Positions 16,279-26,896 are shown, numbered from the stretch's first letter. The stretch: DNA of 64,000 nt from Saccharothrix violaceirubra (GCF_014203755.1 NZ_JACHJS010000001.1:372001-436000), one strand, 5' to 3'. Notes: generated by a model from the letters alone, not told the origin. Made by a program: numbers and translations.

Positions 16279-17370
16279 TCATTGCCAATCGGCTTCCGCC
16301 GTGGGCATTTCTCGGCCGGTGCGGCCCACCGGCACAACGTGGTCCAACAGCGTCAGGTACGCATTTCTGTCCACTGTGGACGGATCGACCGCGAGCCATT
16401 CGCCGATCTCCCGCACGAACTGCCCCGGCGTCATCGGCGGCACCACGGCGTCCGACGGCTCGGTGGTCGTCACGTGCCCGGCCCGGCTCGGGTACACCAC
16501 GGCGGCCGTCCGGATGTCCAGCCACGGCAACAACTTCCGGTACAGGGCCAGGCCGCGCGGCAACCTCGTGCCGCCACCGCGGAACGGGTGGTCGTTGCGC
16601 CACACCGTGCCGTCGTCCTCGGCCTCGTAGTGGCCCGGCAGCCACGACTTCGACTCGATCAGCACCAGCCGCCGGCCGCACAGCACCGCGTGGTCCACGT
16701 CGGCGAACACCGAACCCGGCCACGCGAGGCCGTGGAACACGCGCACGCCCGGCAGGTGCGACAGGTACTCGGCGATCAACGCCGCCGTGAGCCGCTCGGG
16801 GTGCCGGGGATCCGGCGTGCCGTGCGTCCGCACGGTGTCCACGGCCGACGCGAACGCCTGGTCGGAGCCCAGCGCCCGCAGGTGCCGCCGCACCAACCGG
16901 AACGTCGCGAACGCCGCCCCGGCCACCAGCACCAGCCAGAGGGTCAGCGTCAACGGCGAGAAATCCACCGTCATGATCGGCAGCAGGAGGAAGAACCAGC
17001 CGCACACCGCGAACAACGCCGGAGCATGTCCTGGTCCGGTCACCGGTGCGTAGCGGACCCGCTGTCGGGGGTCCACGGTGCGCCACCACGGTAAGCGCCG
17101 GATGTCGACGACCGGCTTCGGCGGCACGAAGTGCGGATCGTCGCCCAACTCCCGTCTGCTCCACGACGGCCGCCACGTCCGGTCGTAGTGCCGGCGCCGG
17201 GTCGTGTCGCGCAGCGTGTCGTACGCGTCCTGCAACACGCGGAACGTGTCGGAGTCGCCGCCCGCGTCGGGGTGCATGACCTTGGCCAGCGCCCGATAGG
17301 CGGTTTTGATCTCCGCGGGGGACGCGTCGCGCTCCACTCCGAGGAGTTCGTAGAAGTCGACCCCGCGCAC
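16279..17370 (-). CDS. J-domain protein fused to a NERD/PD-(D/E)XK-like nuclease domain
   Basis: About 363 residues. The N-terminus is a J-domain (FYELLGVERDASPAEIK and KVMHPDAGGD with the HPD at 33-35), which should stimulate an Hsp70. Two membrane helices lie at about 100-150 (FAVCGWFFLLLPIM and the next). The C-terminal half carries VFADVDHAVL then RLVLIESKSW, the D...ExK pattern of NERD-type nucleases. Three in-frame GTGs exist (17406, 17391, 17370); 17370 lies closest to the conserved J-domain. A broken copy of its 3' end lies at 14460-14660. Role unknown; the architecture suggests membrane-tethered DNA processing aided by DnaK. Confidence 0.75.
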   Translation of the reverse strand: MRGVDFYELLGVERDASPAEIKTAYRALAKVMHPDAGGDSDTFRVLQDAYDTLRDTTRRRHYDRTWRPSWSRRELGDDPHFVPPKPVVDIRRLPWWRTVDPRQRVRYAPVTGPGHAPALFAVCGWFFLLLPIMTVDFSPLTLTLWLVLVAGAAFATFRLVRRHLRALGSDQAFASAVDTVRTHGTPDPRHPERLTAALIAEYLSHLPGVRVFHGLAWPGSVFADVDHAVLCGRRLVLIESKSWLPGHYEAEDDGTVWRNDHPFRGGGTRLPRGLALYRKLLPWLDIRTAAVVYPSRAGHVTTTEPSDAVVPPMTPGQFVREIGEWLAVDPSTVDRNAYLTLLDHVVPVGRTGREMPTAEADWQ

Positions 17371-17408
17371 TCGACAGACCTTATCGGTCACTGGATATGG
17401 TGACACCG

Positions 17409-17482
17409 AGCCGGGTAGCGCAGTGGTTGTCGCGCCCTACACCACGTGGGGGAGGACGTCGGTTCGAATCCGACCCCGGCTC
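17409..17482 (+). tRNA. tRNA-like gene, degenerate anticodon arm
   Basis: A 74-base cloverleaf: acceptor AGCCGGG/CCCGGCT (17409-17415 with 17475-17481), TA at positions 8-9, D stem GCGC/GCGC, a 5-base variable loop, and a perfect T arm GTCGG-TTCGAAT-CCGAC (17458-17474). The anticodon arm is poor: one register gives loop ACCACGT with a mismatched stem (anticodon CAC), a shifted one gives CCA, and neither has U33. CCA is not encoded at the 3' end. It may be a decayed tRNA, a tRNA-like RNA or an old integration site rather than a working tRNA. Confidence 0.5.
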
Positions 17483-17485
17483 GCA

Positions 17486-17965
17486 CTAGCGGCAGTCGAG
17501 CACGAGTTTCCCGTTCACGAACGACGGCCGCAGCTCGCCGCGCGCGTCGACGCTCTTGATCCCGTGCGGCAGCACCTCTTCGATCGCGCTGAACGCCAGG
17601 ATGTCCGACACGCCGTACCGCCCGTGCAACGCCCGCTGGCCGGGGAACCGCAGGGCCCGACCCTCGCGGCGGTAGCGGTGCGCGATCGCGGCCCGCAGTG
17701 CTCCCCGGTTGAGTGACACCGGTCCGGCGAGGCGTTGCAACGTTCCGTTATGCGCGGCGACGCCGTAGCCGCGTTCGATCAGCGTCGAGACGATGTTCTC
17801 GGACGGATCGTCGGCGAACCGGAACGACAGCGCGTAGTGCTCCTCGACGCGGTGCACGCACACCACGTTCGCGTGGAACAGCAACGAGCCGTGCAGGGCC
17901 AGGGCGGTGTCGTCGGCGGTCGCGGCGTCCGCGTGCCAGGCGTCAAGGCCGAGCCAGGTGGTCAT
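17486..17965 (-). CDS. Hypothetical protein
   Basis: A 159-residue soluble protein I do not recognise. It starts MTTWLGLDAWHADAATADD with GAGGAGG upstream, which supports the start. It has a mixed alpha/beta composition with an Arg-rich centre (AIAHRYRREGRALRF) and one Cys near each end, and no signal or membrane segment. It ends 3 bases from the tRNA-like gene on the other strand. Confidence 0.6.
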   Translation of the reverse strand: MTTWLGLDAWHADAATADDTALALHGSLLFHANVVCVHRVEEHYALSFRFADDPSENIVSTLIERGYGVAAHNGTLQRLAGPVSLNRGALRAAIAHRYRREGRALRFPGQRALHGRYGVSDILAFSAIEEVLPHGIKSVDARGELRPSFVNGKLVLDCR

Positions 17966-18064
17966 TCGGCGGGTTCCTCCTCGACGCGAGCCGGCGCGGG
18001 AATCCGACGCAGGCTAGTCCGATCGGGTGATCTCGCGGTAGCCGCCGAATGGCCGCCGTGTGAA

Positions 18065-18871
18065 CTAGATCGGCAGGAGATCGATTCCGTCCAGGAACGG
18101 CAGCGCGCCCGCCTGCTGCAAGGCCGCCGCCGACAGCCACACGGACAGGGCCGTGACCACCGGGCCGACGATCGACATCTCCACGCGCCCGCCGGTCTGC
18201 ATCCGCATGATCTTGGGCGGCGCGACCGGGAACCAGGTCTTGCCGCCGATCGGCACCGGCCACAGGATCGGGCAGCCCTGCTCGGTGATCGCGTCGCCGA
18301 GGAAGTGCGCCACGCACCCGACGCCGACCGCCACGCCGCACGCCGCCGCGCTCGCGGGCGTCTGCGCGGTCCACGCCACGCACAGCACGGTCACGCCCGC
18401 CGACACGCCCGTGATCATCAGGGCGTCCTTCTTCGGGTTCCAGTCGTTCATGATCCCGCGCACGGCCAGGCCCGCGAACACGAACATCAGCGCGGGCAGC
18501 GCCCACTTCTGCGACTGCTGCACGACCGCGGTCGTGACCAGGGCCGCGATCACCGCGAACACCAGCGTGTGGGTCAGCCCCCGGTGCCCGCCGTCGCGCT
18601 TCGAGTCCTTCTTCGTCCGGGTCGTGCGGTAGACGAGCTTGCTGGTGGTGTTGATCAACGTCGACGCCGCCGAGCTGACCGGCCCGAACGTCCGCGAGAT
18701 CGTGGACGACGGGTGGTCGAGGTCGGGCAGCAGGGCCGCGCCCGTGGCCAGCACGGCGCCGACGACCCAGCTCTGCGGGGTGAGCTGCCCGATGGGATGG
18801 TTGTCCGCGAGTGCGGTCACCGCCGCCCAGGCGAGCAGACCGCTCATGGCGTGCGTTGGTCCGGTCGACAT
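18065..18871 (-). CDS. Membrane-bound metal-dependent hydrolase, YdjM/DUF457-like
   Basis: A 268-residue membrane protein of the LexA-regulated YdjM-like family. THAMSGLLAWAA at the N-terminus, LLPDLDHPSSTISR, HRGLTHTLVF and the C-terminal HFLGDAITEQGCPILWP carry the conserved His/Asp metal ligands. Five to six membrane helices are visible. The ATG at 18871 has GGAGGGGG just upstream; the longer frame is not needed. Members are thought to be metal-dependent phosphohydrolases; the substrate is unknown. It is divergent from icd. Confidence 0.82.
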   Translation of the reverse strand: MSTGPTHAMSGLLAWAAVTALADNHPIGQLTPQSWVVGAVLATGAALLPDLDHPSSTISRTFGPVSSAASTLINTTSKLVYRTTRTKKDSKRDGGHRGLTHTLVFAVIAALVTTAVVQQSQKWALPALMFVFAGLAVRGIMNDWNPKKDALMITGVSAGVTVLCVAWTAQTPASAAACGVAVGVGCVAHFLGDAITEQGCPILWPVPIGGKTWFPVAPPKIMRMQTGGRVEMSIVGPVVTALSVWLSAAALQQAGALPFLDGIDLLPI

Positions 18872-19008
18872 GGTCCCCCTCCAAGATCGTGTGACGGAGG
18901 GTAGGCCACCGTGTCGTCGATCCCTATTCACCAGGGGCGGCGCACGGTCCGGCGGGCGTAGCAGTACGCTTGTCTTGCTTGCATTGTCGCGAGAGGAGCG
19001 CCCGGGTT

Positions 19009-20226
19009 ATGGGCAAGATCAAGGTTCAGGGGAAGGTCGTCGAACTCGACGGCGACGAGATGACCCGGATCATCTGGCAGTTCATCAAGGACAAGCTGAT
19101 CCACCCGTACCTGGACGTCGACCTCGAGTACTACGACCTGGGCATCGAGCACCGGGACGCCACCGACGACCAGGTCACGATCGACGCCGCCCACGCCATC
19201 AAGCAGCACGGCGTCGGCGTGAAGTGCGCCACGATCACCCCCGACGAGGCGCGGGTCGAGGAGTTCGGCCTGAAGAAGATGTGGGTCTCGCCCAACGGCA
19301 CGATCCGCAACATCCTCGGCGGCGTGGTGTTCCGCGAGCCGATCATCATCTCCAACATCCCACGGCTGGTGCCGGGCTGGACCAAGCCGATCATCATCGG
19401 CCGTCATGCCCACGGCGACCAGTACAAGGCCACCAACTTCAAGGTGCCGGGCGCGGGCAGGCTCACCATCACCTTCACGCCCGAGGACGGCTCCGCGCCG
19501 ATCGAGCACGTCGTGGCCAACTACGGCCCCGACGGCGGCGTGGCGCTGGGCATGTACAACTTCAACAAGTCGATCGAGGACTTCGCGCGGGCTTCGTTCT
19601 CCTACGGCCTGCAGCGCAACTACCCGGTCTACATGTCGACCAAGAACACGATCCTCAAGGCGTACGACGGTGCGTTCAAGGACATCTTCCAGAAGGTGTT
19701 CGAAGAGGAGTTCAAGGCGCAGTTCGACGCCGCCGGCCTGACCTACGAGCACCGGCTGATCGACGACATGGTCGCCGCCGCGCTCAAGTGGGAGGGCGGC
19801 TACGTCTGGGCGTGCAAGAACTACGACGGCGACGTGCAGTCCGACACGGTCGCGCAGGGCTTCGGCTCGCTGGGCCTGATGACGTCCGTGCTCATGACGC
19901 CGGACGGCTCGACCGTCGAGGCCGAGGCGGCGCACGGCACCGTGACCCGGCACTACCGCCAGCACCAGGCGGGCAAGCCGACCTCCACCAACCCGATCGC
20001 GTCGATCTACGCGTGGACGGGCGGCCTCAAGCACCGCGGCAAGCTGGACTCGACCCCCGAGGTCACCGGCTTCGCCGAGACGCTGGAGCGCGTGATCATC
20101 GAGACCGTCGAGAGCGGCGCGATGACCAAGGACCTCGCGGCGCTCGTCGGCCCGGAGCAGGAGTGGCTGACCACCGAGGCGTTCCTCGGGACGCTGGACG
20201 AGAACCTGCGCAAGGCCGCCGGCTGA
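19009..20226 (+). CDS. icd: NADP-dependent isocitrate dehydrogenase
   Basis: A 405-residue enzyme of the homodimeric eukaryotic-like NADP-IDH type. It oxidatively decarboxylates isocitrate to 2-oxoglutarate in the TCA cycle. Visible landmarks are [11 protein letters not shown], the substrate-binding SPNGTIRN (with Ser and Asn) and the NADP-contact region [14 protein letters not shown]. The ATG at 19009 has AGAGGAG upstream. A -10-like TACGCT lies at 18965-18970. A perfect 13-bp hairpin terminator follows. The length fits the family. Confidence 0.95.
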   Translation: MGKIKVQGKVVELDGDEMTRIIWQFIKDKLIHPYLDVDLEYYDLGIEHRDATDDQVTIDAAHAIKQHGVGVKCATITPDEARVEEFGLKKMWVSPNGTIRNILGGVVFREPIIISNIPRLVPGWTKPIIIGRHAHGDQYKATNFKVPGAGRLTITFTPEDGSAPIEHVVANYGPDGGVALGMYNFNKSIEDFARASFSYGLQRNYPVYMSTKNTILKAYDGAFKDIFQKVFEEEFKAQFDAAGLTYEHRLIDDMVAAALKWEGGYVWACKNYDGDVQSDTVAQGFGSLGLMTSVLMTPDGSTVEAEAAHGTVTRHYRQHQAGKPTSTNPIASIYAWTGGLKHRGKLDSTPEVTGFAETLERVIIETVESGAMTKDLAALVGPEQEWLTTEAFLGTLDENLRKAAG

Positions 20227-20241
20227 GCTTGATTTCTTCGA

Positions 20242-20273
20242 CGAAAGGGACCGCTCACGGGCGGTCCCTTTCG
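20242..20273 (+). terminator. Intrinsic terminator after icd
   Basis: Perfect 13-bp stem CGAAAGGGACCGC / GCGGTCCCTTTCG (20242-20254 with 20261-20273) around a 6-base loop, 15 bases after the icd stop. Confidence 0.85.
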
Positions 20274-20352
20274 CTTGTCGGTGGTCACCCGTCGGGTGCG
20301 CATACCGGGTGATCGCCTTCCAGGGTGCGGTTTCGTGGGCGAACCTGCACCC

Positions 20353-20655
20353 ATGTTCGGAATTCCCACCCGCGGGCTCCTGGTGATCGGCGTGCTGGGC
20401 ACGGCGGGACTGCTCTACCTGGGCAAGGGCGTCGAGTCGACGCCGCGCGAGGCCGCGTCGTGCCGGGTCGCGGTCGTGGCCGACGTGCTCAACGTGCGGT
20501 CCGGTCCGTCCGACGCCCAGCCCGTGGTCGCCACGCTGCGCCGGGACGCGGTCGTGGCCGCCGAGCGGCAGGTCGTCGACGGGTTCCGGCTGCTCGGCGA
20601 CGGTCGGTGGGTGAAGGACGAGTACGTCCTGCCCACGTCCGACAGTGCGTGCTGA
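20353..20655 (+). CDS. Small membrane-anchored bacterial SH3 protein
   Basis: A 100-residue protein: an N-terminal hydrophobic helix (RGLLVIGVLGTAGLLYLG), then a bacterial SH3 domain with the signature ADVLNVRSGPS and a final GDGRWVKDEYVLP. It is probably tethered outside the membrane and may bind cell-wall peptides. Two Cys (in ASCRVAV and the last residue) could pair. The ATG at 20353 directly precedes the hydrophobic helix, and upstream residues in the open frame are not protein-like. Confidence 0.7.
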   Translation: MFGIPTRGLLVIGVLGTAGLLYLGKGVESTPREAASCRVAVVADVLNVRSGPSDAQPVVATLRRDAVVAAERQVVDGFRLLGDGRWVKDEYVLPTSDSAC

Positions 20656-20669
20656 GGCACCATGTGGCC

Positions 20670-20885
20670 ATGTTCTTCAAGTGGCCTTTCGGTCGCGGTA
20701 ACAAGATCACCACGTGCGCGTGCGTGCCCGAGTGGCCCGGACTCGTCGCCGAGCAGGCCGGCCACCACGTGACGGGCGTGCCCTCGCCCGAGGGCAGCAG
20801 TCCGATGGTGATGATGTTGGGCCTGGTCGCGCACTGCACGGGCTGCGGCGCGCGGTACCCGCACGGCTGGCGGGTGGCCGACTAG
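20670..20885 (+). CDS. Small Cys-containing protein
   Basis: A 71-residue protein starting MFFKWPFGRGNK. It has a CAC pair near residue 16 and HCTGCGARYPHGW at the end, which together could bind zinc. Nothing like a signal peptide is present. It follows the SH3 gene by 14 bases and precedes exonuclease III, so it may share their transcript. I do not recognise the family. Confidence 0.5.
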   Translation: MFFKWPFGRGNKITTCACVPEWPGLVAEQAGHHVTGVPSPEGSSPMVMMLGLVAHCTGCGARYPHGWRVAD

Positions 20886-20895
20886 GCTGCGGTGC

Positions 20896-21690
20896 GTGCT
20901 CACCGTGTCGACCGTGAACGTGAACGGCCTGCGTGCGGCTGCCAAGAAGGGTTACCTGGAGTGGCTGTCCGCGACGGCCGCCGACGTGGTGTGCCTCCAG
21001 GAGGTCCGCGCGTCACCCGACCAGTTGCCCGAAGAGGTGCGCGCGCCGCAGGGGTGGCACATGGCGCAGGCGTACTCGGACGTCAAGGGCCGCAACGGCG
21101 TGGCCGTGCTGACGCGTGAGGAGCCCCAGGCCGTGCGCGTCGGCTTCGGCGTGGCCGAGTTCGAGCACTCCGGGCGGTACGTGGAGGTCGAGCTGGCGGA
21201 CGTCGTCGTGGCCAGCCTGTACCTGCCCAGCGGCGACGTGGGCACCCCGCGCCAGGACGAGAAGGACCGGTTCATGGCCGCGTTCCTGCCGTACCTGGTC
21301 GAGCTGCGGGAGAAGGCGGCGGCCGACGGGCGCGAGGTGCTGGTGTGCGGCGACTGGAACATCGCCCACCGGCCCGAGGACCTCAAGTCGTGGAAGACCA
21401 ACCAGAAGTCGTCGGGCTTCCTGCCGTACGAGCGCGAGTGGCTGGGCAGCGTGTACGACGAGGCCGAGTACGTCGACGTGGTGCGCGCCCTGCACCCGTC
21501 GGGTCCGGGCCCTTACACCTGGTGGTCGTACCGGGGCAAGGCGTACGACAACGACTCCGGGTGGCGCATCGACCTCCACGTGGCCACGGCGGGCCTGGCC
21601 GCCCGCGCGACCGGCGCCGTGGTCGAGCGCGCCGCCACGTACGGCGAACGCTGGTCCGACCACGCCCCCGTGACGGTGACCTACGCCTGA
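20896..21690 (+). CDS. xthA: Exodeoxyribonuclease III
   Basis: A 264-residue AP endonuclease/3'-exonuclease used in base excision repair. The ExoIII pattern is complete: VNVNGLRAA with the metal-binding Asn, CLQEVRA with Glu, GDWNIAHRPEDLK with Asp/Asn, and the terminal WSDHAPV with Asp-His. A -10-like TAGGCT ends 7 bases before the GTG start, so the mRNA is probably leaderless; there is no ribosome site. Length and motifs are normal for the family. Confidence 0.95.
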   Translation: MLTVSTVNVNGLRAAAKKGYLEWLSATAADVVCLQEVRASPDQLPEEVRAPQGWHMAQAYSDVKGRNGVAVLTREEPQAVRVGFGVAEFEHSGRYVEVELADVVVASLYLPSGDVGTPRQDEKDRFMAAFLPYLVELREKAAADGREVLVCGDWNIAHRPEDLKSWKTNQKSSGFLPYEREWLGSVYDEAEYVDVVRALHPSGPGPYTWWSYRGKAYDNDSGWRIDLHVATAGLAARATGAVVERAATYGERWSDHAPVTVTYA

Positions 21691-21706
21691 GCAGGAGGTT
21701 CCCGGG

Positions 21707-21994
21707 ATGCACGAACTCATCGAGGCCAGGCGGCACGAGATCGTGGAGTTGCGCCGCGAAGTGGGTGTGCGGCGCCTTGCGGTGTTCGGCTCGGCGGTCG
21801 ACGGTTCGTTCGACGTGACGTCCAGTGACGTGGACGTCACGGTCGAGTTCGCCGTCCGGCCGGGGTTCGACCACGTCGGCAACTACTTCTCGCTGAAGGA
21901 AGGGCTGGAGGCGATCTTCGGGCGGCCGGTCGACCTGGTCGGCGAATCGGGCATCCGCAACCCGTACTTCAGGCAGCGGGTGCGGGAGACCTAG
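21707..21994 (+). CDS. MNT-type nucleotidyltransferase antitoxin (MntA-like)
   Basis: A 95-residue minimal nucleotidyltransferase. FGSAVDGSFD (27-36) followed by SSDVDVTVEF (39-48, Asp41 and Asp43) is the GSx10DxD metal site. In MntA/HepT modules this enzyme AMPylates and silences the HEPN toxin. It starts 10 bases after a GCAGGAGG ribosome site. The HEPN gene begins 11 bases downstream but is broken by two frameshifts, so this antitoxin is an orphan. Confidence 0.82.
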   Translation: MHELIEARRHEIVELRREVGVRRLAVFGSAVDGSFDVTSSDVDVTVEFAVRPGFDHVGNYFSLKEGLEAIFGRPVDLVGESGIRNPYFRQRVRET

Positions 21995-22004
21995 GAGCCG
22001 CTGT

Positions 22005-22350
22005 ATGCGGCGTGACCCGCGCGTCTACCTCTGGGATGCCCTGAACGCGGCGGACCTGCTGACGCGGTTCAGCGGCGGCAAGACCTTCGAGGACTACCGG
22101 CCGATCCGATGGTCGGCTCGGCGGTGGAACGGCAATTCGAGATCATCGGCGAGGCGCTGAACAAGCTCTCGAAGGTCGACGCCGAACTCGCGTCGGCCAT
22201 CCCGACCTCGGACGCATCGTCGCGTTCCGCAACATCCTCAGCCACGGCTACGCCACGGTCGACGACGCGTTGGTGTGGCAGGTGCTCACCGGGAACCTGC
22301 CGGCGTTGGAGCGGACGCTTCGGGCGTTGCTCGCGGAACGCGACGCGTAG
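22005..22350 (+). pseudogene. Frameshifted HEPN toxin (HepT-like)
   Basis: Reading across three frames restores a HepT-like protein: it starts MRRDPRVYLWDALNAAD, continues [18 protein letters not shown], and ends in [15 protein letters not shown], which contains the RNase motif RX4HXY. One base is missing near 22092 (a GGG run shortened to GG) and another near 22205, each shifting the frame. The gene keeps its 3' part up to the TAG at 22348-22350, so the loss is recent or the errors are technical. It partners the MNT gene upstream. Confidence 0.78.
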
Positions 22351-22454
22351 CCCCGGGCTTCGGGGTACCGCAGTGGTCCGGTGGTGCTAGGGGAGGACCA
22401 CCGGGTGGGAGAACACAGGCCGGTCGGGAATGTGAGCGGCCTAAGGTCGTTGTT

Positions 22455-24989
22455 GTGGCAGTGGACATCTCGATCACTCCTCCGGAATCCCAGCCCTCCC
22501 CGGCGGCCATGCGGCGGGCGTTGCGCCGGGCCGCGGACGGGGCCGTCCTCGACCTGACCGAGGCGTCCGTGCTGCTGCACGCGCGCGGCGACGACCTCGA
22601 CGCCCTGCTCGCCGCCGCCGGCCGGGTGCGCGACGCCCACCTGCTGGCCGAAGGCCGCCCCGGCGTCGTGACCTACAGCCGCAACGCGTTCATCCCCCTC
22701 ACCCGGCTGTGTCGCGACCGGTGCCACTACTGCACGTTCGCGACCGTGCCCCACCGGCTGCCCGCCGCCTTCCTCGAACGCGACGAGGTCCTGGAGATCG
22801 CCCGCGCCGCCGCGGCGGCCGGGTGCAAGGAGGCCCTGTTCACGCTCGGCGACCGACCCGAGGAGCGGTGGCCCCAGGCGCGCGAGTGGCTGGAGGCGCG
22901 CGGCTACTCGTCGACGCTCGACTACGTGCGGGCGTGCGCGATCGCCGTCCTGGAGGAGACCGGCCTGCTGCCGCACCTCAACCCGGGCGTGCTGAGCTGG
23001 GAGGAGTTCCAGCGGCTGCGGCCCGTCGCGGCCAGCATGGGCATGATGCTGGAGACCACGGCCGAGCGGCTGTGGAGCGAGCAGGGCGGCCCGCACTACG
23101 GCAGCCCCGACAAGGAACCCGCCGTCCGCCTGCGCGTGCTGACCGACGCGGGACGGGTGAACGTGCCGTTCACGACCGGGGTGCTGATCGGGATCGGCGA
23201 GACGCTCACCGAGCGTGCCGACTCGTTGCTGGCCATGCGCGGCATCGCCCGCCAGTACGGGCACATCCAGGAAGTGATCATCCAGAACTTCCGGGCCAAG
23301 CCGGACACCGCCATGCGCGGCATGCCCGACGCCGACCTCCGCGACCTGGCCGCCACGATCGCCGTCGCACGGCTGGTCATGCCGTCGTCCACGAGTGTGC
23401 AGGCGCCGCCCAACCTCGTCGGCGACGAGTACGGGCTGATGCTGCGCGCGGGCATCGACGACTGGGGCGGCGTGTCGCCCGTGACGCCCGACCACGTGAA
23501 CCCCGAACGGCCGTGGCCGCAGGTGGACGTGCTCACCGAGGCCACCGCCGCGGCGGGCTTCGAGCTGCGGGAACGCCTGGCCGTCTACCCGCGCTACGTG
23601 CGGGCCACCGCCGGCCAGTGGATCGACACCCGTCTGACCACGCACGTCGCCGCGCTCGCCTCGGCGGACGGTCTGGCGGTGCCCGACGCGCCGGTCGTCG
23701 GCCGCGAGTGGCAGGAGCCCGACGGCGGCCTGGACACGTACGGGCGGGCGGACCTGCACGCGTCCATCGACACCGAGGGCCGGACGGACGACCGGCGGTC
23801 CGACTTCGACTCCGTGTACGGCGACTGGTCGTCGCTGAGCGTGCCCGCCGCCGTGTCGCGGCTGCCCGAGGACACCGCGCGGGCGTTGCGGCTGGCCGCC
23901 GACGCGCCGGAGCGGCTGCTGGCCGACACCGACGCGTCGATGGCGTTGCTGACCGCCGACGGCGAGGCGCTGGAGACGATGGCACGCCTGGCCGACGACC
24001 TGCGGCGGGACGTGGTGGGCGACGACGTCACGTACGTCGTCAACCGCAACATCAACTTCTCGAACGTCTGCTACGTGGGCTGCCGGTTCTGCGCGTTCGC
24101 CCAGCGCGAGCGGGATGCCGACGCGTTCCGGCTGTCGGTCGACGAGGTCGCGGACCGGGCGCGGGAGGCGTGGGACGCGGGCGCCACCGAGGTCTGCATG
24201 CAGGGCGGCATCGACCCGAAGCTGCCGGTCACGTACTACGCGGACGTCGTGCGGGCGATCAAGGCGCGGGTGCCGGGCATGCACGTGCACGCGTTCAGCC
24301 CGATGGAGATCGTGTCGGCGGCGGCCAAGGCGGGCGTGAGCGTGCGCGAGTGGCTGGCCGACCTGGCGGCGGCGGGGCTGGACACCATCCCGGGCACGGC
24401 GGCCGAGATCCTCGACGACGACGTGCGCTGGGTGTTGACCAAGGGCAAGCTGCCGGCCGCCACGTGGCTGGAGGTCGTGGAGACGGCGCACACGCTGGGC
24501 ATCCGGTCGTCGTCGACGATGATGTACGGGCACGTCGACCACCCCGGTCACTGGCTCGGGCACTTCCGGACGCTGGCGGCGTTGCAGGACCGCACGGGCG
24601 GGCTGACCGAGTTCGTGGGGCTGCCGTTCGTGCACCGGAACGCGCCGATCTACCTGGCGGGTGTCGCCCGTCCGGGGCCGACTCGGCGGGACAACCGGGC
24701 GATCCACGCGTTCGCTCGACTGGCTTTGCACGGCCGGGTGTCCAACGTCCAGGTGTCGTGGGTGAAGCTCGGTGACGAGGGGACGGCCGAGGTGCTGCGG
24801 GGCGGTGCGAACGACCTGGGCGGCACGTTGATGGAGGAGACCATCAGCCGGATGGCCGGGTCCGAGCACGGCAGCAACCGCACCGTGGCCCAGCTCCACG
24901 CCACGGCCGCTTTGGCCGGACGTCCCGCGCGTGAGCGCACCACGACGTACGCCACCCCCACCCGCGAGTCCTCCACTCAGACACCCTGA
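22455..24989 (+). CDS. fbiC: FO synthase, CofG-CofH fusion
   Basis: An 844-residue bifunctional radical-SAM enzyme that makes 7,8-didemethyl-8-hydroxy-5-deazariboflavin (FO), the chromophore of coenzyme F420, from tyrosine and a pyrimidine precursor. It has two radical-SAM halves: CRDRCHYC (Cys86, 90, 93) in the CofG half and CYVGCRFC (Cys539, 543, 546) in the CofH half. The fused form is the actinobacterial type. The GTG at 22455 has TAAGGT 7 bases upstream, which suggests a leaderless mRNA; the GTG at 22461 is an alternative. The gene marks an F420-producing organism. Confidence 0.95.
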   Translation: MAVDISITPPESQPSPAAMRRALRRAADGAVLDLTEASVLLHARGDDLDALLAAAGRVRDAHLLAEGRPGVVTYSRNAFIPLTRLCRDRCHYCTFATVPHRLPAAFLERDEVLEIARAAAAAGCKEALFTLGDRPEERWPQAREWLEARGYSSTLDYVRACAIAVLEETGLLPHLNPGVLSWEEFQRLRPVAASMGMMLETTAERLWSEQGGPHYGSPDKEPAVRLRVLTDAGRVNVPFTTGVLIGIGETLTERADSLLAMRGIARQYGHIQEVIIQNFRAKPDTAMRGMPDADLRDLAATIAVARLVMPSSTSVQAPPNLVGDEYGLMLRAGIDDWGGVSPVTPDHVNPERPWPQVDVLTEATAAAGFELRERLAVYPRYVRATAGQWIDTRLTTHVAALASADGLAVPDAPVVGREWQEPDGGLDTYGRADLHASIDTEGRTDDRRSDFDSVYGDWSSLSVPAAVSRLPEDTARALRLAADAPERLLADTDASMALLTADGEALETMARLADDLRRDVVGDDVTYVVNRNINFSNVCYVGCRFCAFAQRERDADAFRLSVDEVADRAREAWDAGATEVCMQGGIDPKLPVTYYADVVRAIKARVPGMHVHAFSPMEIVSAAAKAGVSVREWLADLAAAGLDTIPGTAAEILDDDVRWVLTKGKLPAATWLEVVETAHTLGIRSSSTMMYGHVDHPGHWLGHFRTLAALQDRTGGLTEFVGLPFVHRNAPIYLAGVARPGPTRRDNRAIHAFARLALHGRVSNVQVSWVKLGDEGTAEVLRGGANDLGGTLMEETISRMAGSEHGSNRTVAQLHATAALAGRPARERTTTYATPTRESSTQTP

Positions 24990-25038
24990 ACTACGCGCTC
25001 AGGCCCCTCCTTCCGGGTGCCCGTGCTCCCGCCACCGC

Positions 25039-25103
25039 GCGAGTTATGCGTTCGGACACCGCGAGTTGTGCGTTCAGGCACCGCGAAATGTGCACTCGGC
25101 ACC
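25039..25103. repeat. 22-bp repeat array, left arm
   Basis: Three tandem units of about 22 bp (25039-25060, 25061-25082, 25083-25103); the first reads GCGAGTTATGCGTTCGGACA plus CC. They are the reverse complement of the units at 25248-25335, so the two arrays can fold into a long hairpin with a ~145-base loop. They sit after fbiC. Confidence 0.85.
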
Positions 25104-25247
25104 TGTCGGCGGTGCCGGTACGGGTCGACGCAGGTGGAAGGGCGGTACGCGTCGGGGCGGGTGTCAGGTCGATGCGCCGCCCCCAGGGCGTCTCGCGTAC
25201 CGCGATCCGCGTGCACATGGCCCGGGTGCATGCACGTGCGACCTACG

Positions 25248-25335
25248 GGTGCCCGAACGCACGACTCGCGGTGCCCGAACGCACGACTCGCGGTGCCTGA
25301 ACGCACGACTCGCGGTGTCCGAACGCATAACTCGC
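25248..25335. repeat. 22-bp repeat array, right arm
   Basis: Four exact-length 22-bp tandem units (25248, 25270, 25292, 25314), consensus GGTGYCYGAACGCAYRACTC followed by GC. The last unit is the perfect reverse complement of the first unit of the left arm. No spacers separate the units. The same repeat recurs at 59412-59498. The region 25336-25602 after it shows no gene. Confidence 0.88.
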
Positions 25336-25602
25336 ACGTGGGTGGCTGGGCGTGTGGGGGCGGGAGGGAGGTCACCCGAAAGAAGGGGGTCTGAGCGCGT
25401 GTTTCGGGGTGCCTGGGTGGAGGACTCGCGGGCGGAACGGACCCCGGAAGGATCATGGCGTGGGGGCGTGGCTAGTCTGCGGCGGGTCGCGAAAATCACT
25501 CAAGGGCACACAAAAGTCCTCCAGCTTCGATATGTTCGCGGCCGTCCGTCAACCAGGTTCACCCCGTAGTGGCGGCCTGGTGTGGGTAGGGAGGCTCGGC
25601 AG

Positions 25603-26896
<1,294 letters not shown>

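Noticed and set aside
17409..17482. A normal tRNA-Val or tRNA-Trp
   Set aside because: The anticodon loop has no U33 and the anticodon stem is mismatched in every register, so I list it only as tRNA-like.
25248..25335. CRISPR array
   Set aside because: Units are directly abutting with no spacers, only 22 bp, and no cas genes are present.
24990..25600. Several small open frames translating as PERTTRG-like peptides
   Set aside because: They are translations of the 22-bp repeats, have no ribosome sites and conflict between frames.
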